DNA from: SVQP01 sp045594705
Lineage (GTDB): Bacteria; Bacillota; Clostridia; Oscillospirales; CAG-272
NCBI GenBank assembly: GCA_045594705.1
Contig: JAZNZB010000014.1
Span: 1 to 18,004, forward strand
Length of the DNA: 18,004 nucleotides
Direction of reading: 5' to 3'
Part shown: positions 6,905 to 14,680 of the stretch, one piece after another
Layout: every line of letters begins with the position of its first letter
How positions within the stretch are numbered: the stretch's first letter is position 1
The notes under the pieces: generated by a model
The model's database searches: none
What the model was told of the DNA's origin: nothing
What the model saw: only the letters and a program-made list of their open reading frames with translations
Program-made: the position numbers and the translations under genes

Positions 6905-8986
6905 ATGAATGCATTTACAATATTGGAAGCCATTGGTGCGATTGACGATCGCACCTTGGAAAGCGCCCTTTCCTTTGGCACGGCAACGCGCAAGGCAACA
7001 AGCACACGCAAGAAACGCAGCACAAAAAGCCTTGCATGGATTGCAGCTGCAGCTTGCCTTTGTCTGATCGTGGCAGGTGCTGTCGGTCTGATGCTCAAGG
7101 GCTTGCATACGCCCTCGGATTTCGTGGTGGAGAACAGCGTGCTGATCGCCTATACGGGCAGCGATTCGGTCATTGTTCTTCCAAAGGACGTGCAAACGAT
7201 TGCAGACGGTGCTTTTCGTGATAACACCACGCTGCAAAGCATCAGCGCACCGAGCGTGACCCGGGTCGGCAGCGGGGCATTTGAAAATTGCACCGCTCTG
7301 CAAAGTGCAAGCTTCCCGGACGCCACAAAGATCGGCGACCATGCCTTCCGCGGCTGCAGTTCGCTGACAGAGCTGGGGATCAGCTGCGCGACGAGCGTAG
7401 GGATTGGATTTATTGACGGTACCGGCATCGAGGTGCTGATGATCCCCGAGGTGATCGAGGGACTTGACGAGCTGACCTTTACCGATCCGAGACCCGAGTT
7501 GTGGGGCTATCGCAACTCGCCCTTACAGGCGTTAGCCGAGCAGTACGGCTTTACCTTTGTCGATATCGATGAGAAAACGCAGGCATTTGGCGACTTCACC
7601 TATCTGGAGTTCCCCGATCACATCCGCGTTTGCGAATATACGGGAAATCAGAGCGACATCGTCATTCCCGAGCAGATCAACGCAAAGCCCGTGACCGAGT
7701 TGAGATACGAGCTGACCGACAACTATGCACTCACATACGAGCGCGTTTCGATCAATGAGATCACCTCCTTGATCGCGCCGAGCGTACAGCGACTGATCGT
7801 TGAGCCGTGGAATGAAGAGTGGCTGAACCTATACTGCTTCCACAGCCTGACCGTGCTGGACATGCCCCTGCTCCGCAACCTGCCCGACCAAGCCTTTTAC
7901 GAGTGCGTTTCCCTCTCACAAATCCACCTTGACAGCCTGCAAAGCATAGGCAGCGACGTGTTCTGCTGCGGACAGTTAACGGATCTGTATCTCCCGAATG
8001 CGACAAGCATCGCGCCCGATGCCTTTGCACAGACCGAGATCCGCACGCTGCACGGCTACAAGGATAGCTACACGGAAGGCTGGGCAGCACAAAACGGCTA
8101 CGGCTTTGTGGATATGCAAAACGACTATATACCCGAATATGCGCCCCGTGAAATCGATGCCTCTGCACTGGTGTATCACTCGATTGCACAAAGCACCGCA
8201 AAGAATATTCCGCACGGTCAAGTCGGTGTTGACGTTGCCCACGACAGAGCGGGGATTCTCTACCTACACGTTGAGGACTGGGATACCTATATCAAGACAC
8301 CGTTGAAGCAATATACCGACTATTCCCGGGACTCAATTGATATGGAGCGCCACACGGCAGCCGTTTGCGGGGATACGGTATGGCTGATCGCAGGAACGCA
8401 GCCCTTGTATACGTTCAACCAAGGCATGTCATCCTTCTCCATGCTCTCTCTGGCGCGCGACGGCGGGATGCAGACCTGGACGGCAGAGCTTGGGCAGACG
8501 GTTCACCCCCTCAATCTCTCGCTTTATTTCAGCGACACGCAGAACGGCAAGCTGCTGGTCGTGCATAAAGAGCAGCTTGACTATCAGCTTCTGCTGTTCG
8601 AAACCCGCGACGGCGGCAGAACGTGGAGTCGCGTGCAATCCGACACGCTGCCCGTATCCTACGGCAGTGCGAAGCTGGCGCGCCCCTTTGCAGCAATCGG
8701 ATTTGTCAGCGATCTTGTCGGATTTGCATCGATTGAATACTGGGCGGAAATTGAACCCGAGACACGCACTTACCTGACCTTCGACGGCGGCAAGACCTGG
8801 GAGAAATGGAACTACCAAACCACAAAGGACGAAATACCCGAAGGATACGGAGATACCGTTGCGCTCTCCTGCAAGGACGGCGTGCTGTACCTGACCGTCA
8901 GCGTACAGGGCGGCAATTTGGAAAATCCCTATTATCTTGCGTACAAATCAACCGACAACGGCACTTCATGGCAGCCGTGTCAGTAA
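6905..8986 (+). CDS. Membrane sensor: anti-sigma-like N-terminus, LRR_5 repeats and Asp-box region
   Basis: This 693-residue protein is probably the partner of the ECF sigma factor encoded 19 bases upstream. Residues 1-40 (FTILEAIGAIDDRTLESAL, then a lysine/arginine-rich stretch) match the short cytoplasmic segments found in ECF-linked proteins of Clostridia. One transmembrane helix follows (about 43-65). The outer part has two BspA-type leucine-rich blocks (about 85-220 and 250-405; for example IADGAFRDNTTLQSI and LPDQAFYECVSLSQI), each closed by a similar cap, GYRNSPLQALAEQYGF and GYKDSYTEGWAAQNGYGF. The C-terminus (about 435-693) has Asp-box motifs at RDGGMQTW, RDGGRTWS, FDGGKTWE and TDNGTSWQ, suggesting a sialidase-like beta-propeller fold without visible catalytic residues. 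GGAGGG precedes the ATG. The inferred role is to sense an extracellular ligand and release the sigma factor. Confidence 0.75.
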   Translation: MNAFTILEAIGAIDDRTLESALSFGTATRKATSTRKKRSTKSLAWIAAAACLCLIVAGAVGLMLKGLHTPSDFVVENSVLIAYTGSDSVIVLPKDVQTIADGAFRDNTTLQSISAPSVTRVGSGAFENCTALQSASFPDATKIGDHAFRGCSSLTELGISCATSVGIGFIDGTGIEVLMIPEVIEGLDELTFTDPRPELWGYRNSPLQALAEQYGFTFVDIDEKTQAFGDFTYLEFPDHIRVCEYTGNQSDIVIPEQINAKPVTELRYELTDNYALTYERVSINEITSLIAPSVQRLIVEPWNEEWLNLYCFHSLTVLDMPLLRNLPDQAFYECVSLSQIHLDSLQSIGSDVFCCGQLTDLYLPNATSIAPDAFAQTEIRTLHGYKDSYTEGWAAQNGYGFVDMQNDYIPEYAPREIDASALVYHSIAQSTAKNIPHGQVGVDVAHDRAGILYLHVEDWDTYIKTPLKQYTDYSRDSIDMERHTAAVCGDTVWLIAGTQPLYTFNQGMSSFSMLSLARDGGMQTWTAELGQTVHPLNLSLYFSDTQNGKLLVVHKEQLDYQLLLFETRDGGRTWSRVQSDTLPVSYGSAKLARPFAAIGFVSDLVGFASIEYWAEIEPETRTYLTFDGGKTWEKWNYQTTKDEIPEGYGDTVALSCKDGVLYLTVSVQGGNLENPYYLAYKSTDNGTSWQPCQ

Positions 8987-9057
8987 TATCCCAAAACAAC
9001 TATACATACTTTTCCATCATTCACCAATTTTGACACCGACTCTCAATCAGCGTGATA

Positions 9058-9086
9058 TTGCATTTTGCTTTTCCGTTTGCTATACT
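9058..9086 (+). promoter_or_regulatory. Extended -10 promoter of the XRE regulator gene
   Basis: TGC-TATACT (9078-9086) forms an extended -10, with a weak TTGCAT -35 at 9058-9063 and a 17-base spacer. The predicted start near 9093 leaves a leader of about 43 bases. The intergenic gap 8987-9135 holds no terminator that I can see for the upstream sensor gene. Confidence 0.55.
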
Positions 9087-9135
9087 ATAGTCGAAGAGGC
9101 CACTTCAAATTTATTTTGAAAGGTGAATGATCTTG

Positions 9136-10260
9136 ATGAAATTGAATTTTTCGGAAAATCTCAAAAAACTGCGTAAGCAAAAGGAAATCACACAGGAGGC
9201 CCTTGCCGACGTACTGGGTGTGTCGGGACAGTCTGTCTCGCGTTGGGAGATTGGCATTTGTTACCCCGACTTGGAGCTTTTGCCCTCGATTGCAAACTAT
9301 TTCGGTGTGAGCGTGGACAGCCTGCTTTCCAACGATACAAAATCAAAGCAAGAGGAGCACGAGGCGTTCTATCCAACGCTCGACAGCATATCGGACGGCG
9401 CGAAGCGCATCGAATTTATCCGGGAGTATTGCTGCAAATATCCCGAAAACGACGAGTATGCCTACGTATTGGTGCAGGATATCAAGGATTACGCTGCGGC
9501 TGATGAGACAAAGCTTTGCAAATACATGCCGCTGGTTGAGAAGTTGGTGCCAAGACTATTGGAAACGCGCTATCGTAACGCCACCATTCAGATCATGGTT
9601 TCAATTTGTGATGAAAAGGATCTGCAATTCTGGCTGAGCATGACGCCTTACTCAGGATGGAGCCGACGCTACTGCTTGGTTGCGCGCGCCATGGCACATG
9701 GTGATTGGGAACATGTACACGTACAACAGGGACTGGAAATGTTTGAGAGCATGGCGGATCAGTTGGATCGTCGCTACCCCGATCAGTTAGGTCCTCAGGG
9801 TAAGGTGCAATTCCACCGGGAGGTGCTGGACATGATTCGCTCCTTTGGCGGTGGTGTCATACCTGACGGTTGGAAGATGTTTTATGCCTACAAGCAGTTG
9901 GTCATGTCTGCCTGCCTGTTCGGTTGCGGTGACGGTGAGCAAGGATGGAAGAATTTCCGCGAGGCGATTGCTATGTACCAAGAGGCGCATGCACTCCCCG
10001 AGACATATCTCAGCATTGGTGGAAAGCTGTTTTCGGACTTGAAGGTAAGCAAGGATTGGAATTATGCCATTGATGGCAAGGGCGAAAGACATAAGCTGTT
10101 TGCCATGGTCAATCTGTCCCGCTATAATGCCGTGTACATCTGCGACCTTTTGGAAAACCCCAGATGGGCGTGGTTTGACAGCGTCAGAGAAATGTCCGAG
10201 TACCGTGAAGCCCTCTCCTGGGTCAAGCAAAAGGTACAGGTGCAGAGAGATCAAGATTGA
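9136..10260 (+). CDS. XRE family transcriptional regulator with long helical C-terminal region
   Basis: This 374-residue cytoplasmic protein starts with a Cro/C1-type helix-turn-helix (residues 5-60: LKKLRKQKEITQEALADVLG, then VSGQSVSRWE), which binds DNA as a dimer. The rest (about 70-374) is rich in aromatic and charged residues with helical character, for example KRIEFIREYCCKYPENDEYA, like the TPR-type sensory tails of many clostridial XRE proteins; no catalytic motif or membrane segment is seen. AAAGGTG suggests the start: ATG at 9136 lies ten bases after it, TTG at 9133 is possible, and ATG at 9127 is too close. It is a single-gene unit with its own promoter and terminator. Its targets and signal are unknown; autoregulation is common for such genes but no clear operator was found. 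Confidence 0.8.
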   Translation: MKLNFSENLKKLRKQKEITQEALADVLGVSGQSVSRWEIGICYPDLELLPSIANYFGVSVDSLLSNDTKSKQEEHEAFYPTLDSISDGAKRIEFIREYCCKYPENDEYAYVLVQDIKDYAAADETKLCKYMPLVEKLVPRLLETRYRNATIQIMVSICDEKDLQFWLSMTPYSGWSRRYCLVARAMAHGDWEHVHVQQGLEMFESMADQLDRRYPDQLGPQGKVQFHREVLDMIRSFGGGVIPDGWKMFYAYKQLVMSACLFGCGDGEQGWKNFREAIAMYQEAHALPETYLSIGGKLFSDLKVSKDWNYAIDGKGERHKLFAMVNLSRYNAVYICDLLENPRWAWFDSVREMSEYREALSWVKQKVQVQRDQD

Positions 10261-10319
10261 TATAAGCGGCGAAAGGAAACGCTATCACTCGAACGCTCTT
10301 TTACAAAAATCTGCAATGA

Positions 10320-10355
10320 ATAAGCCACCACGAAATCGGGGTGGCTTATAGTTTT
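10320..10355 (+). terminator. Rho-independent terminator of the XRE regulator gene
   Basis: A 10-pair perfect stem (ATAAGCCACC at 10320-10329 with GGTGGCTTAT at 10340-10349) is followed by AGTTTT. It lies 59 bases past the regulator stop and 26 bases from the convergent DHHW gene stop, so it may also end that transcript, though the minus-strand T-run (TTATTCATT) is weak. Confidence 0.75.
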
Positions 10356-10381
10356 AAATTATAACAATTACGTTTTTTGGC

Positions 10382-11626
10382 TTACTTGGCGTATCTCACT
10401 CCGGCAAGCGCGTTGTTTTCGATCATGTTTTCAGCATTGTACACAATCAGCACACCGTCGCAGCCGAACTGCTCCGCGTAATACGAGAGCGGCTTGACCC
10501 CTCCCGCGGAAAGATTGATTACGACAAGATCATAATGCTGCGCCAAAAACGGCACCATGCTGTTAAAGAAGGAATCCTTGAGCACAAGCAGCGTTTCTCT
10601 TTGCTCGTCGGTGTTCTTTTTGACGGTCAGAATACCGTGCGTGCCGTCCAGGAACGCGGAATACTTGTCCTTCTGTTCAAGATATTCGCGGTTATAAAAG
10701 CCGGAAAAGCTATCCCCGCGGACAAAGTCAATATAGGATTTGCCCTGCTCGTTCTGCCCCGTCTGCATGGTCCAATCGGTGACGGTATAATTCTCCTCGC
10801 CCTCAAAGTGCCAGATCTCCAAGGAATCGGGGCCGACAAACTTCAAGCCCGCGCGCGACCAGGTCGTGCCGTAAAAGCCTTCCACCGTTTCGACCGTAAA
10901 CGTACTTTCGGGGATGATCTCGCTTTGCTTTCCCCATTCGTTCATAAGCGCACAGTACGCCATATACGCGCCCCGGGTGGTCCAATGGTGATCGGTGCGG
11001 TAATAGACGTATTCCCCGCTCGCGTATGCGGCCTGCATGGGGGCTCTCAGGTCAAGGTAGGCCACCGAATCGTCAAGGCCTGCGTCGATATCCGCCCACA
11101 GGGCGTCGGCCGACTGCATGGGATAGTTGGTCTGCGCGCCCACCACGTCCAGCGTACGCGGCGGGATGATCACAGTCAGATCAAGGCCTTGCGCCGCAAG
11201 CTCTGCCTGCAGCTTGTTCAGCGCATTCGTTTGCGCGTCAATGCTCTCTTTGGCATAAAAATCGGTGTCGTACACGCGGGTCAGGCGATCGATATACGCG
11301 TCAAACCAGCGCACGGCCAGTTGGCCGTCCTTGCCCAGCACCACGCCGTTGTTCTCCCCTTTTCCAAGGGCCAGCTCAGAAAGTCCCTTGAGTCCCACCA
11401 GCGCGTCACGCGCGGGAAACTGGTCGGCAAAATACTCGTTCATATCCTGCCCGAATTCACCGTCGAAAAACGACTTCCATGACCACTTGGGAAAGGTCTG
11501 CAGGCTTCGGTTTTCCTCTTCGGAAAAATCCTTGTCGGGCAGTACCGCAAAAAGGATCAGCCCCAGTGCCAGAGGAATGACAAACAGCAGCACTGTCAGA
11601 AGATTGGTGATTTTTTGATGCTTCAT
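10382..11626 (-). CDS. DHHW family protein (AlgX/AlgJ-like acylation partner)
   Basis: This 414-residue protein belongs to the DHHW family, SGNH-like proteins that work with MBOAT acyltransferases to acylate surface polysaccharides. An N-terminal membrane anchor (about 8-29) follows MKHQK and places the rest outside. Residues 40-85 hold the usual ENRSLQTFPKW segment followed by FADQFPARD. The signature RTDHHWTT is at 210-217, and LKDSFFNS near 349-356 contains the likely catalytic serine of the GDSF-type block. GAGGAGG sits five bases before the ATG, and the gene begins 12 bases after the stop of the MBOAT gene, so the two are co-transcribed. The likely role is moving acetyl groups, delivered across the membrane by the MBOAT protein, onto a cell-wall polymer; the polymer is not identifiable here. 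Confidence 0.85.
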   Translation of the reverse strand: MKHQKITNLLTVLLFVIPLALGLILFAVLPDKDFSEEENRSLQTFPKWSWKSFFDGEFGQDMNEYFADQFPARDALVGLKGLSELALGKGENNGVVLGKDGQLAVRWFDAYIDRLTRVYDTDFYAKESIDAQTNALNKLQAELAAQGLDLTVIIPPRTLDVVGAQTNYPMQSADALWADIDAGLDDSVAYLDLRAPMQAAYASGEYVYYRTDHHWTTRGAYMAYCALMNEWGKQSEIIPESTFTVETVEGFYGTTWSRAGLKFVGPDSLEIWHFEGEENYTVTDWTMQTGQNEQGKSYIDFVRGDSFSGFYNREYLEQKDKYSAFLDGTHGILTVKKNTDEQRETLLVLKDSFFNSMVPFLAQHYDLVVINLSAGGVKPLSYYAEQFGCDGVLIVYNAENMIENNALAGVRYAK

Positions 11627-11638
11627 GCTTGCCTCCTC

Positions 11639-13050
11639 TCAGAAAATATAATACAGGAACGGACTGAAGGTAGAGTCCACCAGATATGCCGTGCAAAGCA
11701 CCAAGATTGCCGCGCAAAGCACGGGCGTGGCATACAGCACCACCGGCTTGTCCTTGATCTTTTCAAAAATCTTTTTGGGCAGCGGCGTCGCACCCACAAA
11801 GCAGACCGCAAGCAGCGGCAGATAGCGCAGTGCCTCGTAAACGATCACGGGAGAGGCAAAGCCCACCGTACCCGCACCGAACAGCCCCGCAAAGATATTC
11901 CAGCCCTCGGACAGATTTGGGAATGCGAAAATGATCCAGCCGATGCCGATCAACAAAAGCGCATACGCATGCGAGAACACGCGCGGAAGCTTTTCAAGCA
12001 ATTTGAGTAAGAACGCCTTTTCGAGGACTAAGATGACCAGGAAATACACGCCCCATAAGACGAAATTCCAGGATGCGCCATGCCAAAGGCCGGTCAGCAG
12101 CCACACGACGGCAAGGTTGAGATACTGGCGCGCCTTTCCCTTGCGGTTGCCGCCAAGAGGGATATACACGTACTCGCGGAACCAGGTGGACAGCGTAATG
12201 TGCCAGCGACGCCAGAATTCGGTAATGCTCCTTGAAATATAAGGGTAATCAAAGTTTTCGACAAAGTGGAAGCCGAACATTTTGCCCAGACCAATGGCCA
12301 TGTCGGAGTATCCCGAGAAGTCGTAGTAAATGTGCAAGGTGTAGCAAATGACCGTCATCCACGCGCCAAGCGCGGTATGCTCAAAGCCCGCAGCCTCGGA
12401 AAAATACGCAAATGCGGCAGCGGCAGCGTCACCCAGCAGTACCTTTTTAGCAAGACCCGCGCAAAATCGGCGCACGCCTGCGGCAAAACCTGCAACACTC
12501 TCGCGTCTGCCCATCAGCTGGTCGTCCACGTCGCGATAGCGCACGATGGGACCCGCGATCAGCTGCGGAAACAGCGTGACATAGGTACCGAACGCAATAT
12601 AGTTTTTCTGCACCTCGGTCTCGTGGCGGTACAGGTCAATGGTGTACGACATGATCTGGAAGGTATAAAACGAGATACCGATGGGCAAGGAAAGCCCCTC
12701 GATCGGCTTGGCCACGCCCTGCAAAAACGGGATGAGCGAGAGCGTTTCCATGGTGAAATTGAAGTACTTGAAGAACAAAAGAAACGACAGATTGAGAGCA
12801 AGCGAGACGATCATGGCCGCCTTGCATTTTTTTGGCGCGGTATGGCGATATTTATCGATAAAGAAGCCGCCCACGTAGGCCACCGTGATCGACACCAGCA
12901 TCAGCGCGATATAGATCGGCTCGCCCATCCGTAAAACAAAAGCGAGACGACAAAAAGCACCACGTTGCGCCATTTTCTCGGCACGACGTAGTACAAGGCA
13001 AGCGTCAGCGTCAGATATGCAAACAAAAAGATCAGCGAAGAAAAGACCAC
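11639..13050 (-). CDS. MBOAT family O-acyltransferase (AlgI/DltB-like), apparent frameshift near the N-terminus
   Basis: This multi-pass membrane-bound O-acyltransferase has the AlgI-type core: YYDFSGYSDMAIGLGKMFGF, FWRRWHITLSTWFREYVYIP and GLWHGASWNF with the invariant histidine. It moves acyl groups through the membrane for the DHHW partner encoded 12 bases downstream. The uninterrupted frame from ATG 12973 begins with 16 residues unlike the family. The normal N-terminus lies one frame away: GTG at 13050, six bases after AGGAG, encodes MVFSSLIFLFAYLTLTLA and runs through VVPRKWRNVVLFVVSLLFYGW, then shifts at 12924-12926, where GGATGGGCGAG would need one more G to read GWGEP. Unrepaired, that frame stops at 12901 after 49 codons. 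Repaired, the protein is about 470 residues, normal for the family. It is either a sequencing/assembly error or a real loss-of-function mutation. Confidence 0.82.
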
Positions 13051-13123
13051 GGCAAGCTCCTATGCAAAAATTCTATATTCATGGTTTCCGTAAAAACCGG
13101 GGATTATTCTAAAGTATAGATAT

Positions 13124-13152
13124 ATTATAAAGTATTGCACGGATTTTGTCAA
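13124..13152 (-). promoter_or_regulatory. Consensus sigma-A promoter of the MBOAT/DHHW operon
   Basis: On the minus strand a perfect TTGACA (13152-13147) and a perfect TATAAT (13129-13124) are separated by 17 bases. The expected start near 13117 leaves about 67 bases of leader before the GTG start at 13050, which supports that start over the ATG at 12973. Confidence 0.85.
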
Positions 13153-13190
13153 CGGCAAGTGTGTCGGTTTGGGGGAAATATTTGGCAAAG

Positions 13191-13215
13191 AAAAAGGCGT
13201 GTAACACGCCTTTTT
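13191..13215 (-). terminator. Rho-independent terminator, able to work on both strands
   Basis: GGCGTG-TAA-CACGCC (13196-13210) is flanked by AAAAA and TTTTT, giving a T-run on either strand. It lies 14 bases past the stop of the minus-strand membrane XRE gene and separates it from the MBOAT operon promoter. Confidence 0.85.
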
Positions 13216-13228
13216 CCATTTGTATGCT

Positions 13229-14404
13229 TTACGGCAGATGCACAGTCAGCGTTTTCTCTTCTTGGTTTTCTCCCGATTTGTAGACGATCTCGGCATCTCC
13301 GCCCGCACTGATACCGGAGCATGAAATCGGGTACTTTGCATCCGGATTAAAATTCTCCAACGGATAGGCCTCGGAATACGCCTGCACATCAAAAAAATCC
13401 TGTACAACAACGCTGTACTGCCCTTGGTTCTCGGTAACGTACATCACGTAGCCCTCGTGCGCATCTATGACGTGCAAAAACGGCTCGCTGATCTCCCCGC
13501 TCTCCACGTTGCAATAGACAGTTTTATCAGTGGAAGCATCCTCGGGACACGGCAAGCTCACGCCTATGACACCCATTCCGACGTAATCGGTCATGGGATA
13601 TTGCTCCAAATTCTCGCCCGAGATCATCACGTTTCCGCGATCGTCATATACCGCATAGCTGTAAAGCCTGCTTTCCTCATGGTACTGTACCCGGCAATTA
13701 TTATATAAGCTTGCGTCGTCCAATTCATATCGGGTCACGTCGTGCAGCGCGCCTTGGAACATGTCAAAATGTCCCTTGTCGTACATGTTAAACACACCTT
13801 CTATGATCACGTATTCCCCGTTATATCTTCGCAATCTCTCACCGTGCGGAGCAAGCTGCTCGCCAAGCTCGATCCAGATCTGATCGTTGGTATGGTTTTC
13901 CCACGCCTCTTTGCTTACGCTGATATAGTTTCCTTCAAAATCGAGATTACCCACCGCAACCAATCGCACCTTGACCCCGTGGTACCGCTCGGGAGTGGCA
14001 ATCAGCTCAGCCATGGACACGCCAACCGCATAATCACTTTCCAAAGCACCAAATCCCCCGTAAAGCACGTAATCCATGATTTCTCGCATTTGCCTTACAT
14101 ACTGCCTTGCATATATGCCGATACCGCCCAGCGAGAGCAAAAGTGCCAACAGTAAAGCGATCCCCGATACAAGCAGGATTCTGTTCTGCAAGCGGAGCTT
14201 GCGAATTGTGAGATTGACCCATGCAGCGGTCGGGATATCCAGCACATCGGTCAATTTTTGCATATGGTCGGAGTCGGGCACGGCTCTGCCCTTTTCCCAT
14301 TTGATCAGCGTTTGCTCGGGTATGCCGACCGTCTCTGCCAGTGCAGCGGTGCTCAGCTGCTTTTGCAGCCTGTAGGCGCGAATCATTTTTCCGATACTTT
14401 TCAT
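13229..14404 (-). CDS. Membrane-anchored XRE family regulator with extracytoplasmic domain
   Basis: This 391-residue protein has a Cro/C1-type DNA-binding domain (about 4-60: LSTAALAETVGIPEQTLIKW), a single transmembrane helix (about 76-99: ILLVSGIALLLALLLSLGG) and a long extracytoplasmic part (100-391). The outer part includes a beta-rich segment around YHGVKVRLVAVGNLDFEG (about 141-158) and NGEYVIIEGVF, reminiscent of an OB fold, and a C-terminal region of beta strands with no family I recognise. The layout is that of a one-component membrane regulator, DNA-binding inside and sensing outside, as in RodZ- or CadC-like topologies. AAAGGAG lies six bases before the ATG at 14404. It has its own promoter and terminator and is divergent from the lipoprotein gene, a natural candidate target. 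Ligand and regulon are unknown. Confidence 0.78.
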   Translation of the reverse strand: MKSIGKMIRAYRLQKQLSTAALAETVGIPEQTLIKWEKGRAVPDSDHMQKLTDVLDIPTAAWVNLTIRKLRLQNRILLVSGIALLLALLLSLGGIGIYARQYVRQMREIMDYVLYGGFGALESDYAVGVSMAELIATPERYHGVKVRLVAVGNLDFEGNYISVSKEAWENHTNDQIWIELGEQLAPHGERLRRYNGEYVIIEGVFNMYDKGHFDMFQGALHDVTRYELDDASLYNNCRVQYHEESRLYSYAVYDDRGNVMISGENLEQYPMTDYVGMGVIGVSLPCPEDASTDKTVYCNVESGEISEPFLHVIDAHEGYVMYVTENQGQYSVVVQDFFDVQAYSEAYPLENFNPDAKYPISCSGISAGGDAEIVYKSGENQEEKTLTVHLP

Positions 14405-14433
14405 TGCGTTCTCCTTTACGTATTTCCATATTC

Positions 14434-14462
14434 ATTATATCATGCGTGCAATGGGCTGTCAA
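14434..14462 (-). promoter_or_regulatory. Consensus sigma-A promoter of the membrane XRE gene
   Basis: On the minus strand a perfect TTGACA (14462-14457) and a perfect TATAAT (14439-14434) are 17 bases apart. The start near 14427 gives a short leader of about 23 bases. The rest of the divergent gap, 14463-14596, is AT-rich and shows no clear palindromic operator. Confidence 0.85.
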
Positions 14463-14596
14463 GTAAACCGCCTTTCACCTTTATAGACGCGATTTTTTCT
14501 TAAAAGTTTATCTCTTTTGCAATTTTTATCAAAAAATTCGAAAAACACAGTTTTTTTGAAACAGATCCGTACGTACCACAATTTTGCTCTACCCTC

Positions 14597-14625
14597 TTGC
14601 ATTTTTCGCCGTTCTGTGATATAAT
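14597..14625 (+). promoter_or_regulatory. Extended -10 promoter of the lipoprotein gene
   Basis: TGA-TATAAT (14617-14625) is a perfect extended -10, with a weak TTGCAT -35 at 14597-14602 and 17-base spacing. The transcript start near 14632 would place a short hairpin (TCCCTGA/TCAGGGA, 14637-14652) at the very 5' end of the leader, which may stabilise the message. Confidence 0.65.
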
Positions 14626-14680
14626 CTCTATCGTCTTCCCTGATTTCAGGGAGAAAGTTGAAACACGAAAGGAAAAAATC

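Noticed and set aside
9030..9058. A perfect TTGACA at 9030-9035 as the -35 of the XRE gene
   Set aside because: The sequence 17-18 bases downstream (TGATAT or GATATT) is a poor -10, whereas TGCTATACT at 9078-9086 is a good extended -10 at the right distance from the gene.
10535..11482. A 315-codon plus-strand open frame opposite the DHHW gene
   Set aside because: It is an antisense shadow. The minus frame carries the RTDHHW signature, a membrane anchor and a good ribosome site; the plus frame has none of these.
12924..12926. Phase variation as the cause of the MBOAT frameshift
   Set aside because: The G run is only three bases long and there is no short tandem repeat at the site, so slipped-strand switching is unlikely.
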